64,000 bases of DNA, taken from assembly GCF_022458985.1 (NCBI RefSeq), contig NC_061772.1, positions 3,459,501 through 3,523,500 of the forward strand, given 5' to 3'. The notes beneath the pieces were generated by a model that ran no database searches, was not told where the DNA came from, and worked only from the letters and a program-made list of their open reading frames with translations. Below are positions 1 to 12,000 of the stretch, in pieces. The first letter of the stretch is position 1; each line of letters starts with the position of its first letter. The stretch comes from Mugil cephalus. Lineage: Eukaryota; Chordata; Actinopteri; Mugiliformes; Mugilidae. The translations under genes were made by a program, and so were the position numbers.

Positions 1-3000
1 GCAGATGTTGTGCTTTTACTTGTAGGTGGCAGAGGTGTAGTTGTTGTTCCAGTTGTGGTAGTAGGTGCTGTGGTTGTAGTAGCTGTAGGTGTCTGGGTTG
101 ACCTTGTTGTAGTTGTGGTAGAAGGAGATGTAGGTCCTTGACACTCACAGCATTTGATTTGCATCTCGTAATCAAAACACTCCTGCTGAGGTCCTTGTTG
201 ATTGTTTTTACATAAGAGACCCACATCTTTGTTGCAAATCACATCTTGTCCTAGCTGTGACATGCTAAGAGTTGGGTAAAGGACAGCTCTGCAGTTAATT
301 TCTTCTACAGCTGAGCACTTACGACGACTAGCAGAGATTATTTGCTGAATGGATGCCTCCTCTCCACCATTAGGGCCTGGTGTAGGCGCTCCCACACTGA
401 GCCATTGTGACCAACTACATATCATTTCATGTCCCTCAGGACAAGTGACGGGTGTAGTTGACGGAGTTGTAGCTGTTATTTCAGTTGTGGTGACAGATGT
501 TGTGGTTTTACTTGTAGGTGCTGAGATGTAGTTGTTGTTCCAGTTGTGGTAGTAGGTGCTGTGGTTGTAGTAGCTGTAGGTGTCTGGGTTGACGTTGTTG
601 TAGTTGTGGTAGAAGGAGATGTAGGTCCTTGACACTCACAGCATTTGATTTGCATCTCATAATCAAAACACTCCTGCTGAAGTCCTTGTTGATTGTTTTT
701 ACATAAGAGACCCACATCTTTGTTGCAAATCACATCTTGCCCTAGCTGTGACATGCTAAGAGTTGGGTAAAGGACAGCTCTGCAGTTAATTTCTTCTACA
801 GCTGAGCACTTACGACGACTAGCAGAGATTATTTGCTGAATGGATGCCTCCTCTCCACCATTAGGGCCTGGTGTAGGCGGTCCCACACTGAGCCATTGTG
901 ACCAACTACATATCATTTCATGTCCCTCAGGACAAGTGACGGGTGTAGTTGACGGAACTGTAGTTGTAAATTCAGTTGTTTTACTTGTAGGTGGCAGAGA
1001 TGTAGTTGTTGTTCCAGTTGTGGTAGTAGGTGCTGTGGTTGTAGTAGCTGTAGGTGTCTGGGTTGACCTTGTTGTAGTTGTGGTAGAAGGAGATGTAGGT
1101 CCTTGACACTCACAGCATTTGATTTGCATCTCATAATCAAAACACTCCTGCTGAGGTCCTTGTTGATTGTTTTTACATAAGAGACCCACATCTTTGTTGC
1201 AAATCACATCTTGTCCTAGCTGTGACATGCTAAGAGTTGGGTAAAGGACAGCTCTGCAGTTAATTTCTTCTACAGCTGAGCATTTACGACGACTAGCAGA
1301 GATTATTTGCTGAATGGATGCCTCCTCTCCACCATTAGGGCCGGGTGTAGGCGCTCCCACACTGAGCCATTGTGACCAACTACATATCATTTCATGTCCC
1401 TCAGGACAAGTGACGGGTGTAGTTGACGGAACTGTAGTTGTAAATTCAGTTGTTTTACTTGTAGGTGGCAGAGATGTAGTTGTTGTTCCAGTTGTGGTAG
1501 TAGGTGCTGTGGTTGTAGTAGCTGTAGGTGTCTGGGTTGACCTTGTTGTAGTTGTGGTAGAAGGAGATGTAGGTCCTTGACACTCACAGCATTTGATTTG
1601 CATCTCATAATCAAAACACTCCTGCTGAGGTCCTTGTTGATTGTTTTTACATAAGAGACCCACATCTTTGTTGCAAATCACATCTTGTCCTAGCTGTGAC
1701 ATGCTAAGAGTTGGGTAAAGGACAGCTCTGCAGTTAATTTCTTCTACAGCTGAGCATTTACGACGACTAGCAGAGATTATTTGCTGAATGGATGCCTCCT
1801 CTCCACCATTAGGGCCGGGTGTAGGCGCTCCCATACTGAGCCATTGTGACCAACTACATATCATTTCATGTCCCTCAGGACAAGTGACGGGTGTAGTTGA
1901 CGGAGTTGTAGCTGTTATTTCAGTTGTGGTGACAGATGTTGTGGTTTTACTTGTAGGTGGCTGAGATGTAGTTGTTGTTCCAGTTGTGGTAGTAGGTGCT
2001 GTGGTTGTAGTAGCTGTAGGTGTCTGGGTTGACGTTGTTGTAGTTGTGGTAGAAGGAGATGTAGGTCCTTGACACTCACAGCATTTGATTTGCATCTCAT
2101 AATCAAAACACTCCTGCTGAGGTCCTTGTTGATTGTTTTTACATAAGAGACCCACATCTTTGTTGCAAATCACATCTTGCCCTAGCTGTGACATGCTAAG
2201 AGTTGGGTAAAGGACAGCTCTGCAGTTAATTTCTTCTACAGCTGAGCACTTACGACGACTAGCAGAGATTATTTGCTGAATGGATGCCTCCTCTCCACCA
2301 TTAGGGCCGGGTGTAGGCGCTCCCACACTGAGCCATTGTGACCAACTACATATCATTTCATGTCCCTCAGGACAAGTGACGGGTGTAGTTGACGGAGTTG
2401 TAGCTGTTATTTCAGTTGTGGTGACAGATGTTGTGGTTTTACTTGTAGGTGGCTGAGATGTAGTTGTTGTTCCAGTTGTGGTAGTAGGTGCTGTGGTTGT
2501 AGTAGCTGTAGGTGTCTGGGTTGACCTTGTTGTGTAGTTGTGGTAGAAGGAGATGTAGGTCCTTGACACTCACAGCATTTGATTTGCATCTCATAATCAA
2601 AACACTCCTGCTGAGGTCCTTGTTGATTGTTTTTACATAAGAGACCCACATCTTTGTTGCAAATCACATCTTGCCCCAGCTGTGACATGCTAAGAGTTGG
2701 GTAAAGGACAGCTCTGCAGTTAATTTCTTCTAAAGCTGAGCACTTACGACGACTAGCAGAGATTATTTGCTGAATGGATGCCTCCTCTCCACCATTAGGG
2801 CCGGGTGTAGGCGCTCCCACACTGAGCCATTGTGACCAACTACATATCATTTCATGTCCCTCAGGACAAGTGACGGGTGTAGTTGACGGAGTTGTAGCTG
2901 TTATTTCAGTTGTGGTGACAGATGTTGTGGTTTTACTTGTAGGTGGCTGAGATGTAGTTGTTGTTCCAGTTGTGGTAGTAGGTGCTGTGGTTGTAGTAGC

Positions 3001-6000
3001 TGTAGGTGTCTGGGTTGACGTTGTTGTAGTTGTGGTAGAAGGAGATGTAGGTCCTTGACACTCACAGCATTTGATTTGCATCTCATAATCAAAACACTCC
3101 TGCTGAGGTCCTTGTTGATTGTTTTTACATAAGAGACCCACATCTTTGTTGCAAATCACATCTTGCCCTAGCTGTGACATGCTAAGAGTTGGGTAAAGGA
3201 CAGCTCTGCAGTTAATTTCTTCTACAGCTGAGCACTTACGACGACTAGCAGAGATTATTTGCTGAATGGATGCCTCCTCTCCACCATTAGGGCCGGGTGT
3301 AGGCGCTCCCACACTGAGCCATTGTGACCAACTACATATCATTTCATGTCCCTCAGGACAAGTGACGGGTGTAGTTGACGGAGTTGTAGCTGTTATTTCA
3401 GTTGTGGTGACAGATGTTGTGGTTTTACTTGTAGGGGGCTGAGATGTAGTTGTTGTTCCAGTTGTGGTAGTAGGTGCTGTGGTTGTAGTAGCTGTAGGTG
3501 TCTGGGTTGACGTGGTTGTAGTTGTGGTAGAAGGAGATGTAGGTCCTTGACACTCACAGCATTTGATTTGCATCTCATAATCAAAACACTCCTGCTGAGG
3601 TCCTTGTTGATTGTTTTTACATAAGAGACCCACATCTTTGTTGCAAATCACATCTTGCCCCAGCTGTGACATGCTAAGAGTTGGGTAAAGGACAGCTCTG
3701 CAGTTAATTTCTTCTAAAGCTGAGCACTTACGACGACTAGCAGAGATTATTTGCTGAATGGATGCCTCCTCTCCACCATTAGGGCCGGGTGTAGGCGCTC
3801 CCACACTGAGCCATTGTGACCAACTACATATCATTTCATGTCCCTCAGGACAAGTGACAGGTGTAGTTGACGGAACTGTAGTTGTTAATTCAGTTGTGGT
3901 AGCAGATGTTGTGATTTTACTTGTAGGTGGCAGAGGTGTAGTTGTTGTTCCAGTTGTGGTAGTAGGTGCTGTGGTTGTAGTAGCTGTAGGTGTCTGGGTT
4001 GACGTTGTTGTAGTTGTGGTAGAAGGTGATGTAGGTCCTTGACACTCACAGCATTTGATTTGCATCTCATAATCAAAACACTCCTGCTGAGGTCCTTGTT
4101 GATTGTTTTTACATAAGAGACCCACATCTTTGTTGCAAATCACATCTTGTCCTAGCTGTGACATGCTAAGAGTTGGGTAAAGGACAGCTCTGCAGTTAAT
4201 TTCTTCTACAGCTGAGCACTTACGACGACTAGCAGAGATTATTTGCTGAATGGATGCCTCCTCTCCACCATTAGGGCCGGGTGTAGGCGCTCCCATACTG
4301 AGCCATTGTGACCAACTACATATCATTTCATGTCCCTCAGGACAAGTGACGGGTGTAGTTGACGGAGTTGTAGCTGTTATTTCAGTTGTGGTGACAGATG
4401 TTGTGGTTTTACTTGTAGGTGGCTGAGATGTAGTTGTTGTTCCAGTTGTGGTAGTAGGTGCTGTGGTTGTAGTAGCTGTAGGTGTCTGGGTTGACCTTGT
4501 TGTAGTTGTGGTAGAAGGAGATGTAGGTCCTTGACACTCACAGCATTTGATTTGCATCTCATAATCAAAACACTCCTGCTGAGGTCCTTGTTGATTGTTT
4601 TTACATAAGAGACCCACATCTTTGTTGCAAATCACATCTTGCCCTAGCTGTGACATGCTAAGAGTTGGGTAAAGGACAGCTCTGCAGTTAATTTCTTCTA
4701 CAGCTGAGCACTTACGACGACTAGCAGAGATTATTTGCTGAATGGATGCCTCCTCTCCACCATTAAGGCCGGGTGTAGGCGCTCCCACACTGAGCCATTG
4801 TGACCAACTACATATCATTTCATGTCCCTCAGGACAAGTGACGGGTGTAGTTGACGGAGTTGTAGCTGTTATTTCAGTTGTGGTGACAGATGTTGTGGTT
4901 TTACTTGTAGGTGGCTGAGATGTAGTTGTTGTTCCAGTTGTGGTAGTAGGTGCTGTGGTTGTAGTAGCTGTAGGTGTCTGGGTTGACGTTGTTGTAGTTG
5001 TGGTAGAAGGAGATGTAGGTCCTTGACACTCACAGCATTTGATTTGCATCTCATAATCAAAACACTCCTGCTGAGGTCCTTGTTGATTGTTTTTTACATA
5101 AGAGACCCACATCTTTGTTGCAAATCACATCTTGCCCCAGCTGTGACATGCTAAGAGTTGGGTAAAGGACAGCTCTGCAGTTAATTTCTTCTACAGCTGA
5201 GCACTTACGACGACTAGCAGAGATTATTTGCTGAATGGATGCCTCCTCTCCACCATTAGGGCCGGGTGTAGGCGCTCCCACACTGAGCCATTGTGACCAA
5301 CTACATATCATTTCATGTCCCTCAGGACAAGTGACGGGTGTAGTTGACGGAGTTGTAGCTGTTATTTCAGTTGTGGTGACAGATGTTGTGGTTTTACTTG
5401 TAGGTGGCTGAGATGTAGTTGTTGTTCCAGTTGTGGTGGTAGGTGCTGTGGTTGTAGTAGCTGTAGGTGTCTGGGTTGTGGTTGTTGTAGTTGTGGTAGA
5501 AGGAGATGTAGGTCCTTGGCACTCACAGCATTTGATTTGCATCTCATAATCAAAACACTCCTGCTGAGGTCCTTGTTGATTGTTTTTACATAAGAGACCC
5601 AAATCTTTGTTGCAAATCACATCTTGCCCCAGCTGTGACATGCTAAGAGTTGGGTAAAGGACAGCTCTGCAGTTAATTTCTTCTACAGCTGAGCACTTAC
5701 GACGACTAGCAGAGATTATTTGCTGAATGGATGCCTCCTCTCCACCATTAGGGCCGGGTGTAGGCGCTCCCACACTGAGCCATTGTGACCAACTACATAT
5801 CATTTCATGTCCCTCAGGACAAGTGACGGTGTAGTTGACGGAGTTGTAGCTGTTATTTCAGTTGTGGTGACAGATGTTGTGGTTTTACTTGTAGGTGGCT
5901 GAGATGTAGTTGTTGTTCCAGTTGTGGTAGTAGGTGCTGTGGTTGTAGTAGCTGTAGGTGTCTGGGTTGACGTTGTTGTAGTTGTGGTAGAAGGAGATGT

Positions 6001-9000
6001 AGGTCCTTGACACTCACAGCATTTGATTTGCATCTCATAATCAAAACACTCCTGCTGAAGTCCTTGTTGATTGTTTTTACATAAGAGACCCACATCTTTG
6101 TTGCAAATCACATCTTGTCCTAGCTGTGACATGCTAAGAGTTGGGTAAAGGACAGCTCTGCAGTTAATTTCTTCCACAGCTGAGCACTTACGACGACTAG
6201 CAGAGATTATTTGCTGAATGGATGCCTCCTCTCCACCATTAGGGCCGGGTGTAGGCGCTCCCACACTGAGCCATTGTGACCAACTACATATCATTTCATG
6301 TCCCTCAGGACAAGTGACGGGTGTAGTTGACGGAGTTGTAGCTGTTATTTCAGTTGTGGTGACAGATGTTGTGGTTTTACTTGTAGGTGGCTGAGATGTA
6401 GTTGTTGTTCCAGTTGTGGTAGTAGGTGCTGTGTTGTTAGTAGCTGTAGGTGTCTGGGTTTGTGGTTTGTAGTTGTGGTAGAAGGAGATGTAGGTCCTTG
6501 GCACTCACAGCATTTGATTTGCATCTCATAATCAAAACACTCCTGCTGAGGTCCTTGTTGATTGTTTTTACATAAGAGACCCAAATCTTTGTTGCAAATC
6601 ACATCTTGCCCCAGCTGTGACATGCTAAGAGTTGGGTAAAGGACAGCTCTGCAGTTAATTTCTTCTACAGCTGAGCACTTACGACGACTAGCAGAGATTA
6701 TTTGCTGAATGGATGCCTCCTCTCCACCATTAGGGCCGGGTGTAGGCGCTCCCACACTGAGCCATTGTGACCAACTACATATCATTTCATGTCCCTCAGG
6801 ACAAGTGACGGGTGTAGTTGACGGAGTTGTAGCTGTTATTTCAGTTGTGGTGACAGATGTTGTGGTCTTACTTGTAGGTGGCTGAGATGTAGTTGTTGTT
6901 CCAGTTGTGGTAGTAGGTGCTGTGGTTGTAGTAGCTGTAGGTGTCTGGGTTGTGGTTGTTGTAGTTGTGGTAGAAGGAGATGTAGGTCCTTGGCACTCAC
7001 AGCATTTGATTTGCATCTCATAATCAAAACACTCCTGCTGAGGTCCTTGTTGATTGTTTTTACATAAGAGACCCAAATCTTTGTTGCAAATCACATCTTG
7101 CCCCAGCTGTGACATGCTAAGAGTTGGGTAAAGGACAGCTCTGCAGTTAATTTCTTCTACAGCTGAGCACTTACGACGACTAGCAGAGATTATTTGCTGA
7201 ATGGATGCCTCCTCTCCACCATTAGGGCCGGGTGTAGGCGCTCCCACACTGAGCCATTGTGACCAACTACATATCATTTCATGTCCCTCAGGACAAGTGA
7301 CGGGTGTAGTTGACGGAGTTGTAGCTGTTATTTCAGTTGTGGTGACAGATGTTGTGGTTTTACTTGTAGGTGGCTGAGATGTAGTTGTTGTTCCAGTTGT
7401 GGTAGTAGGTGCTGTGGTTGTAGTAGCTGTAGGTGTCTGGGTTGTGGTTGTTGTAGTTGTGGTAGAAGGAGATGTAGGTCCTTGACACTCACAGCATTTT
7501 ATTTGCATCTCATAATCAAAACACTCCTGCTGAGGTCCTTGTTGATTGTTTTTACATAAGAGACCCACATCTTTGTTGCAAATCACATCTTGCCCCAGCT
7601 GTGACATGCTAAGAGTTGGGTAAAGGACAGCTCTGCAGTTAATTTCTTCTACAGCTGAGCACTTACGACGACTAGCAGAGATTATTTGCTGAATGGATGC
7701 CTCCTCTCCACCATTAGGGCCGGGTGTAGGTGCTCCCACACTGAGCCATTGTGACCAACTACATATCATTTCATGTCCCTCAGGACAAGTGACAGGTGTA
7801 GTTGATGGAACTGTAGTTGTTGATTCAGTTGTGGGAGCAGATGTTGTGCTTTTACTTGTAGGTGGCAGAGGTGTAGTTGTTGTTCCAGTTGTGGTAGTAG
7901 GTGCTGTGGTTGTAGTAGCTGTAGGTGTCTGGGTTGACGTTGTTGTAGTTGTGGTAGAAGGTGATGTAGGTCCTTGACACTCACAGCATTTGATTTGCAT
8001 CTCATAATCAAAACACTCCTGCTGAGGTCCTTGTTGATTGTTTTTACATAAGAGACCCACATCTTTGTTGCAAATCACATCTTGTCCTAGCTGTGACATG
8101 CTAAGAGTTGGATAAAGGACAGCTCTGCAGTTAATTTCTTCTACAGCTGAGCACTTACGACGACTAGCAGAGATTATTTGCTGAATGGATGCCTCCTCTC
8201 CACCATTAGGGCCGGGTGTAGGCGCTCCCACACTGAGCCATTGTGACCAACTACATATCATTTCATGTCCCTCAGGACAAGTGACAGGTGTAGTTGATGG
8301 AACTGTAGTTGTAAATTCAGTTGTTTTACTTGTAGGTGGCTGAGATGTAGTTGTTGTTCCAGTTGTGGTAGTAGGTGCTGTGGTTGTAGTAGCTGTAGGT
8401 GTCTGGGTTGACCTTGTTGTAGTTGTGGTAGAAGGAGATGTAGGTCCTTGACACTCACAGCATTTGATTTGAATCTCATAATCAAAACACTCCTGCTGAG
8501 GTCCTTGCTGATTGTTTTTACATAAGAGACCCACATCTTTGTTGCAAATCACATCTTGTCCTAGCTGTGACATGCTAAGAGTTGGGTAAAGGACAGCTCT
8601 GCAGTTAATTTCTTCTACAGCTGAGCACTTACGACGACTAGCAGAGATTATTTGCTGAATGGATGCCTCCTCTCCACCATTAGGGCCGGGTGTAGGCGCT
8701 CCCACACTGAGCCATTGTGACCAACTACATATCATTTCATGTCCCTCAGGACAAGTGACGGGTGAAGTTGACGGAGTTGTAGCTGTTATTTCAGTTGTGG
8801 TGACAGATGTTGTGGTTTTACTTGTAGGTAGCAGAGGTGTAGTTGTTGTTCCAGTTGTGGTAGTAGGTGCTGTGGTTGTAGTAGCTGTAGGTGTCTGGGT
8901 TGAGGTTGTTGTAGTTGTGGTAGAAGGAGATGTAGGTCCTTGACACTCACAGCATTTGATTTGCATCTCATAATCAAAACATTCCTGCTGAAGTCCTTGT

Positions 9001-12000
9001 TGATTGTTTTTACATAAGAGACCCACATCTTTGTTGCAAATCACATCTTGCCCTAGCTGTGACATGCTAAGAGTTGGGTAAAGGACAGCTCTGCAGTTAA
9101 TTTCTTCTACAGCTGAGCACTTACGACGACTAGCAGAGATTATTTGCTGAATGGATGCCTCCTCTCCACCATTAGGGCCGGGTGTAGGCGCTCCCACACT
9201 GAGCCATTGTGACCAACTACATATCATTTCATGTCCCTCAGGACAAGTGACGGGTGAAGTTGACGGAGTTGTAGCTGTTATTTCAGTTGTGGTGACAGAT
9301 GTTGTGGTTTTACTTGTAGGTAGCAGAGGTGTAGTTGTTGTTCCAGTTGTGGTAGTAGGTGCTGTGGTTGTAGTAGCTGTAGGTGTCTGGGTTGAGGTTG
9401 TTGTAGTTGTGGTAGAAGGAGATGTAGGTCCTTGACACTCACAGCATTTGATTTGCATCTCATAATCAAAACATTCCTGCTGAAGTCCTTGTTGATTGTT
9501 TTTACATAAGAGACCCACATCTTTGTTGCAAATCACATCTTGCCCTAGCTGTGACATGCTAAGAGTTGGGTAAAGGACAGCTCTGCAGTTAATTTCTTCT
9601 ACAGCTGAGCACTTACGACGACTAGCAGAGATTATTTGCTGAATGGATGCCTCCTCTCCACCATTAGGGCCGGGTGTAGGCGTTCCCATACTGAGCCATT
9701 GTGACCAACTACATATCATTTCATGTCCCTCAGGACAAGTGACAGGTGTAGTTGACGGAACTGTAGTTGTTGATTCAGTTGTGGTAGCAGATGTTGTGGT
9801 TTTACCTGTAGGTAGCAGAGGTGTAGTTGTTGTTCCAGTTGTGGTAGTAGGTGCTGTGGTTGTAGTAGCTGTAGGTGTCTGGGTTGACGTTGTTGTAGTT
9901 GTGGTAGAAGGTGATGTAGGTCCTTGACACTCACAGCATTTGATTTGCATCTCATAGTCAAAACACTCCTGCTGAGGTCCTTGTTGATTGTTTTTACATA
10001 AGAGACCCACATCTTTGTTGCAAATCACATCTTGCCCTAGCTGTGACATGCTAAGAGTTGGGTAAAGGACAGCTCTGCAGTTAATTTCTTCTACAGCTGA
10101 GCACTTACGACGACTAGCAGAGATTATTTGCTGAATGGATGCCTCCTCTCCACCATTAGGGCCGGGTGTAGGCGCTCCCATACTGAGCCATTGTGACCAA
10201 CTACATATCATTTCATGTCCCTCAGGACAAGTGACAGGTGTAGTTGACGGAACTGTAGTTGTTAATTCAGTTGTGGTAGCAGATGTTGTGCTTTTACTTG
10301 TAGGTAGCAGAGGTGTAGTTGTTGTTCCAGTTGTGGTAGTAGGTGCTGTGGTTTTAGTAGTTCTAGGCTGGGTTGTGGTAGAAGGAGGTGTAGTTGTTGT
10401 TTCAGTTGTGGTAGTTATAACTGTCCCAGTTGTAGATGTGGTTGTATGTGACTGAGTTGTCCTGTGTGGTCCTGGTGTTGTTGTCATTGGAACAGGCTTT
10501 GTTGTTGTGCTGCATTGCACAGTCCTGCAACACTTCACCTTTATTTCATAATTTAAACAAATGGGTGGATATTGTTGGTTGTTTTTACAGATGAATCCCA
10601 CTTGAGTATTACATGTTACTGTCTGTCCCAATTGATCTAAAGGTACCCCTGGATAGTGCTCAGCCTGACACTCTACCTCTACTGGATTCTCACAGATATT
10701 ATATCCTTTCTGGATAATTTCCTTCAAAGTTTCACTGTCTCCACCAAGAGGTCCAACTTCAGGATAGTCTATATTTATCCACTGGGACCAGTCACATACT
10801 TCTTCTTGACATGGTGTTCCAGTAATGTGTTCGGTTGTGGTAGTAGGTGCTCTGCCTGTAGTAGTTGTAGGTGTAGGTGTTGTTGTTTCAGTTGTGGTAG
10901 TTGTAACTGGCCTGGTAACCAATGAGGTTGTATGTGACTGAGTTGTACTGTGTGGTCCTGGTGTTGTTGTCATTGGAACAGGCTTTGTTGTTGTGCTGCA
11001 TTGCACAGTCCTGCAACACTTCACCTTTATTTCATAATTTAAACAAATGGGTGGATATTGTTGATTGTTTTTACATATGAATCCCACTTGAGTATTACAT
11101 GTTACTGTCTGTCCCAATTGATCTAGGGGTACCCCTGGATAGTGCTCAGCCTGACACTCTACCTCTACTGGATTCTCACAGATATTATATCCTTTCTGGA
11201 TAATCTCCTTCAAAGTTTCACTGTCTCCACCAAGAGGTCCAACTTCAGGATAGTCTATATTTATCCACTGCGACCAGTCACATACTTTTTCTTGACATGG
11301 TGTTTCAGCAGTGTGGTCACTTGTAATTGGGGTTGTAGGTTTTGTTGATGGCGCAAGTGTTGTCGGGCATGCATTATAGTCACAACACAGAACTCTGATT
11401 TGATAGTTAAAGCACAAGGGTAGTGGGCCTGACTGGTCTTCATTTCGGCATGTCAGCCCCTTTGCCAGATCACATTGCACCACCTGTCCCACTTTATCAA
11501 TGGAGACGTTTGGGAATTTCACAGCTCTGCATTCAATCTCACTGGGTTTGTCACATATCTGGTGCCCTGCCTCTTTAATCTTTTTGTAGGTTTCATCGTC
11601 TCCTCCAGGAGTTCCCATTAGTGGGAAACTAGTGTCATACCATGGCGACCATTCACATGGTTTACATGGTGTAGTTTCTGTGGATAGACATAATACAGGA
11701 CTTGCTTACGTGGTAAATGCTACATTATACTGATACGGATCCAAAATTAACACCATGCACATACCTGATGTAGTAAAAACCAAGATGGTTGTAGATTGGC
11801 TGGTTGTAGTGGTTGCAGTGGTTGTCATTGTGGTTTCCGGACATGAGTATACACTTCTGTCAATGGTACCATTTTTCCCACACACTGCTGTGATGCAGTT
11901 ACCATGTCCATCTGTGGTGTTATAAATGGTACTGCCGGTGGGATATTTGTTTCCTTGATATGTGCAAGTGCAAGCTGTAAGGAGAGCAGGTGTTTTCTTA

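Larger units (their letters stand above)
1..10340 (-). repeat. Tandem array of 21 near-identical 492-bp CysD + Thr-linker units
   Basis: The same point of each unit (ATGGATGCC on the plus strand) recurs at 349, 840, 1314, 1788, 2280, 2774, 3266, 3758, 4250, 4742, 5235, 5727, 6218, 6709, 7201, 7693, 8185, 8659, 9151, 9643 and 10135. The normal step is 492 bp (164 codons). Three steps are 474 bp (840-1314, 1314-1788, 8185-8659), an in-frame loss of six linker residues. Each unit has a 10-cysteine CysD with CSWSQW and [10 protein letters not shown], ending CCEC, then about 64 residues very rich in Thr. The array runs off the left edge. The high identity points to recent unequal exchange or gene conversion. 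Confidence 0.95.

Noticed and set aside
508..9520. Minus-strand frames of 60-98 codons starting MWVSYVK or MIMRCK in each unit
   Set aside because: Alternative frame of the same mucin repeat, closed by stops in every unit; the main frame carries the CysD domain.
1..10340. CRISPR-like or satellite interpretation of the regular repeat
   Set aside because: The period is 492 bp, the whole unit is coding with a conserved domain, and the organism is a vertebrate.
349..10455. Plus-strand open frames of 88-106 codons repeated at each array unit (starting [11 protein letters not shown])
   Set aside because: They are antisense shadows of the CysD codons and repeat only because the array repeats; no independent start context or domain.
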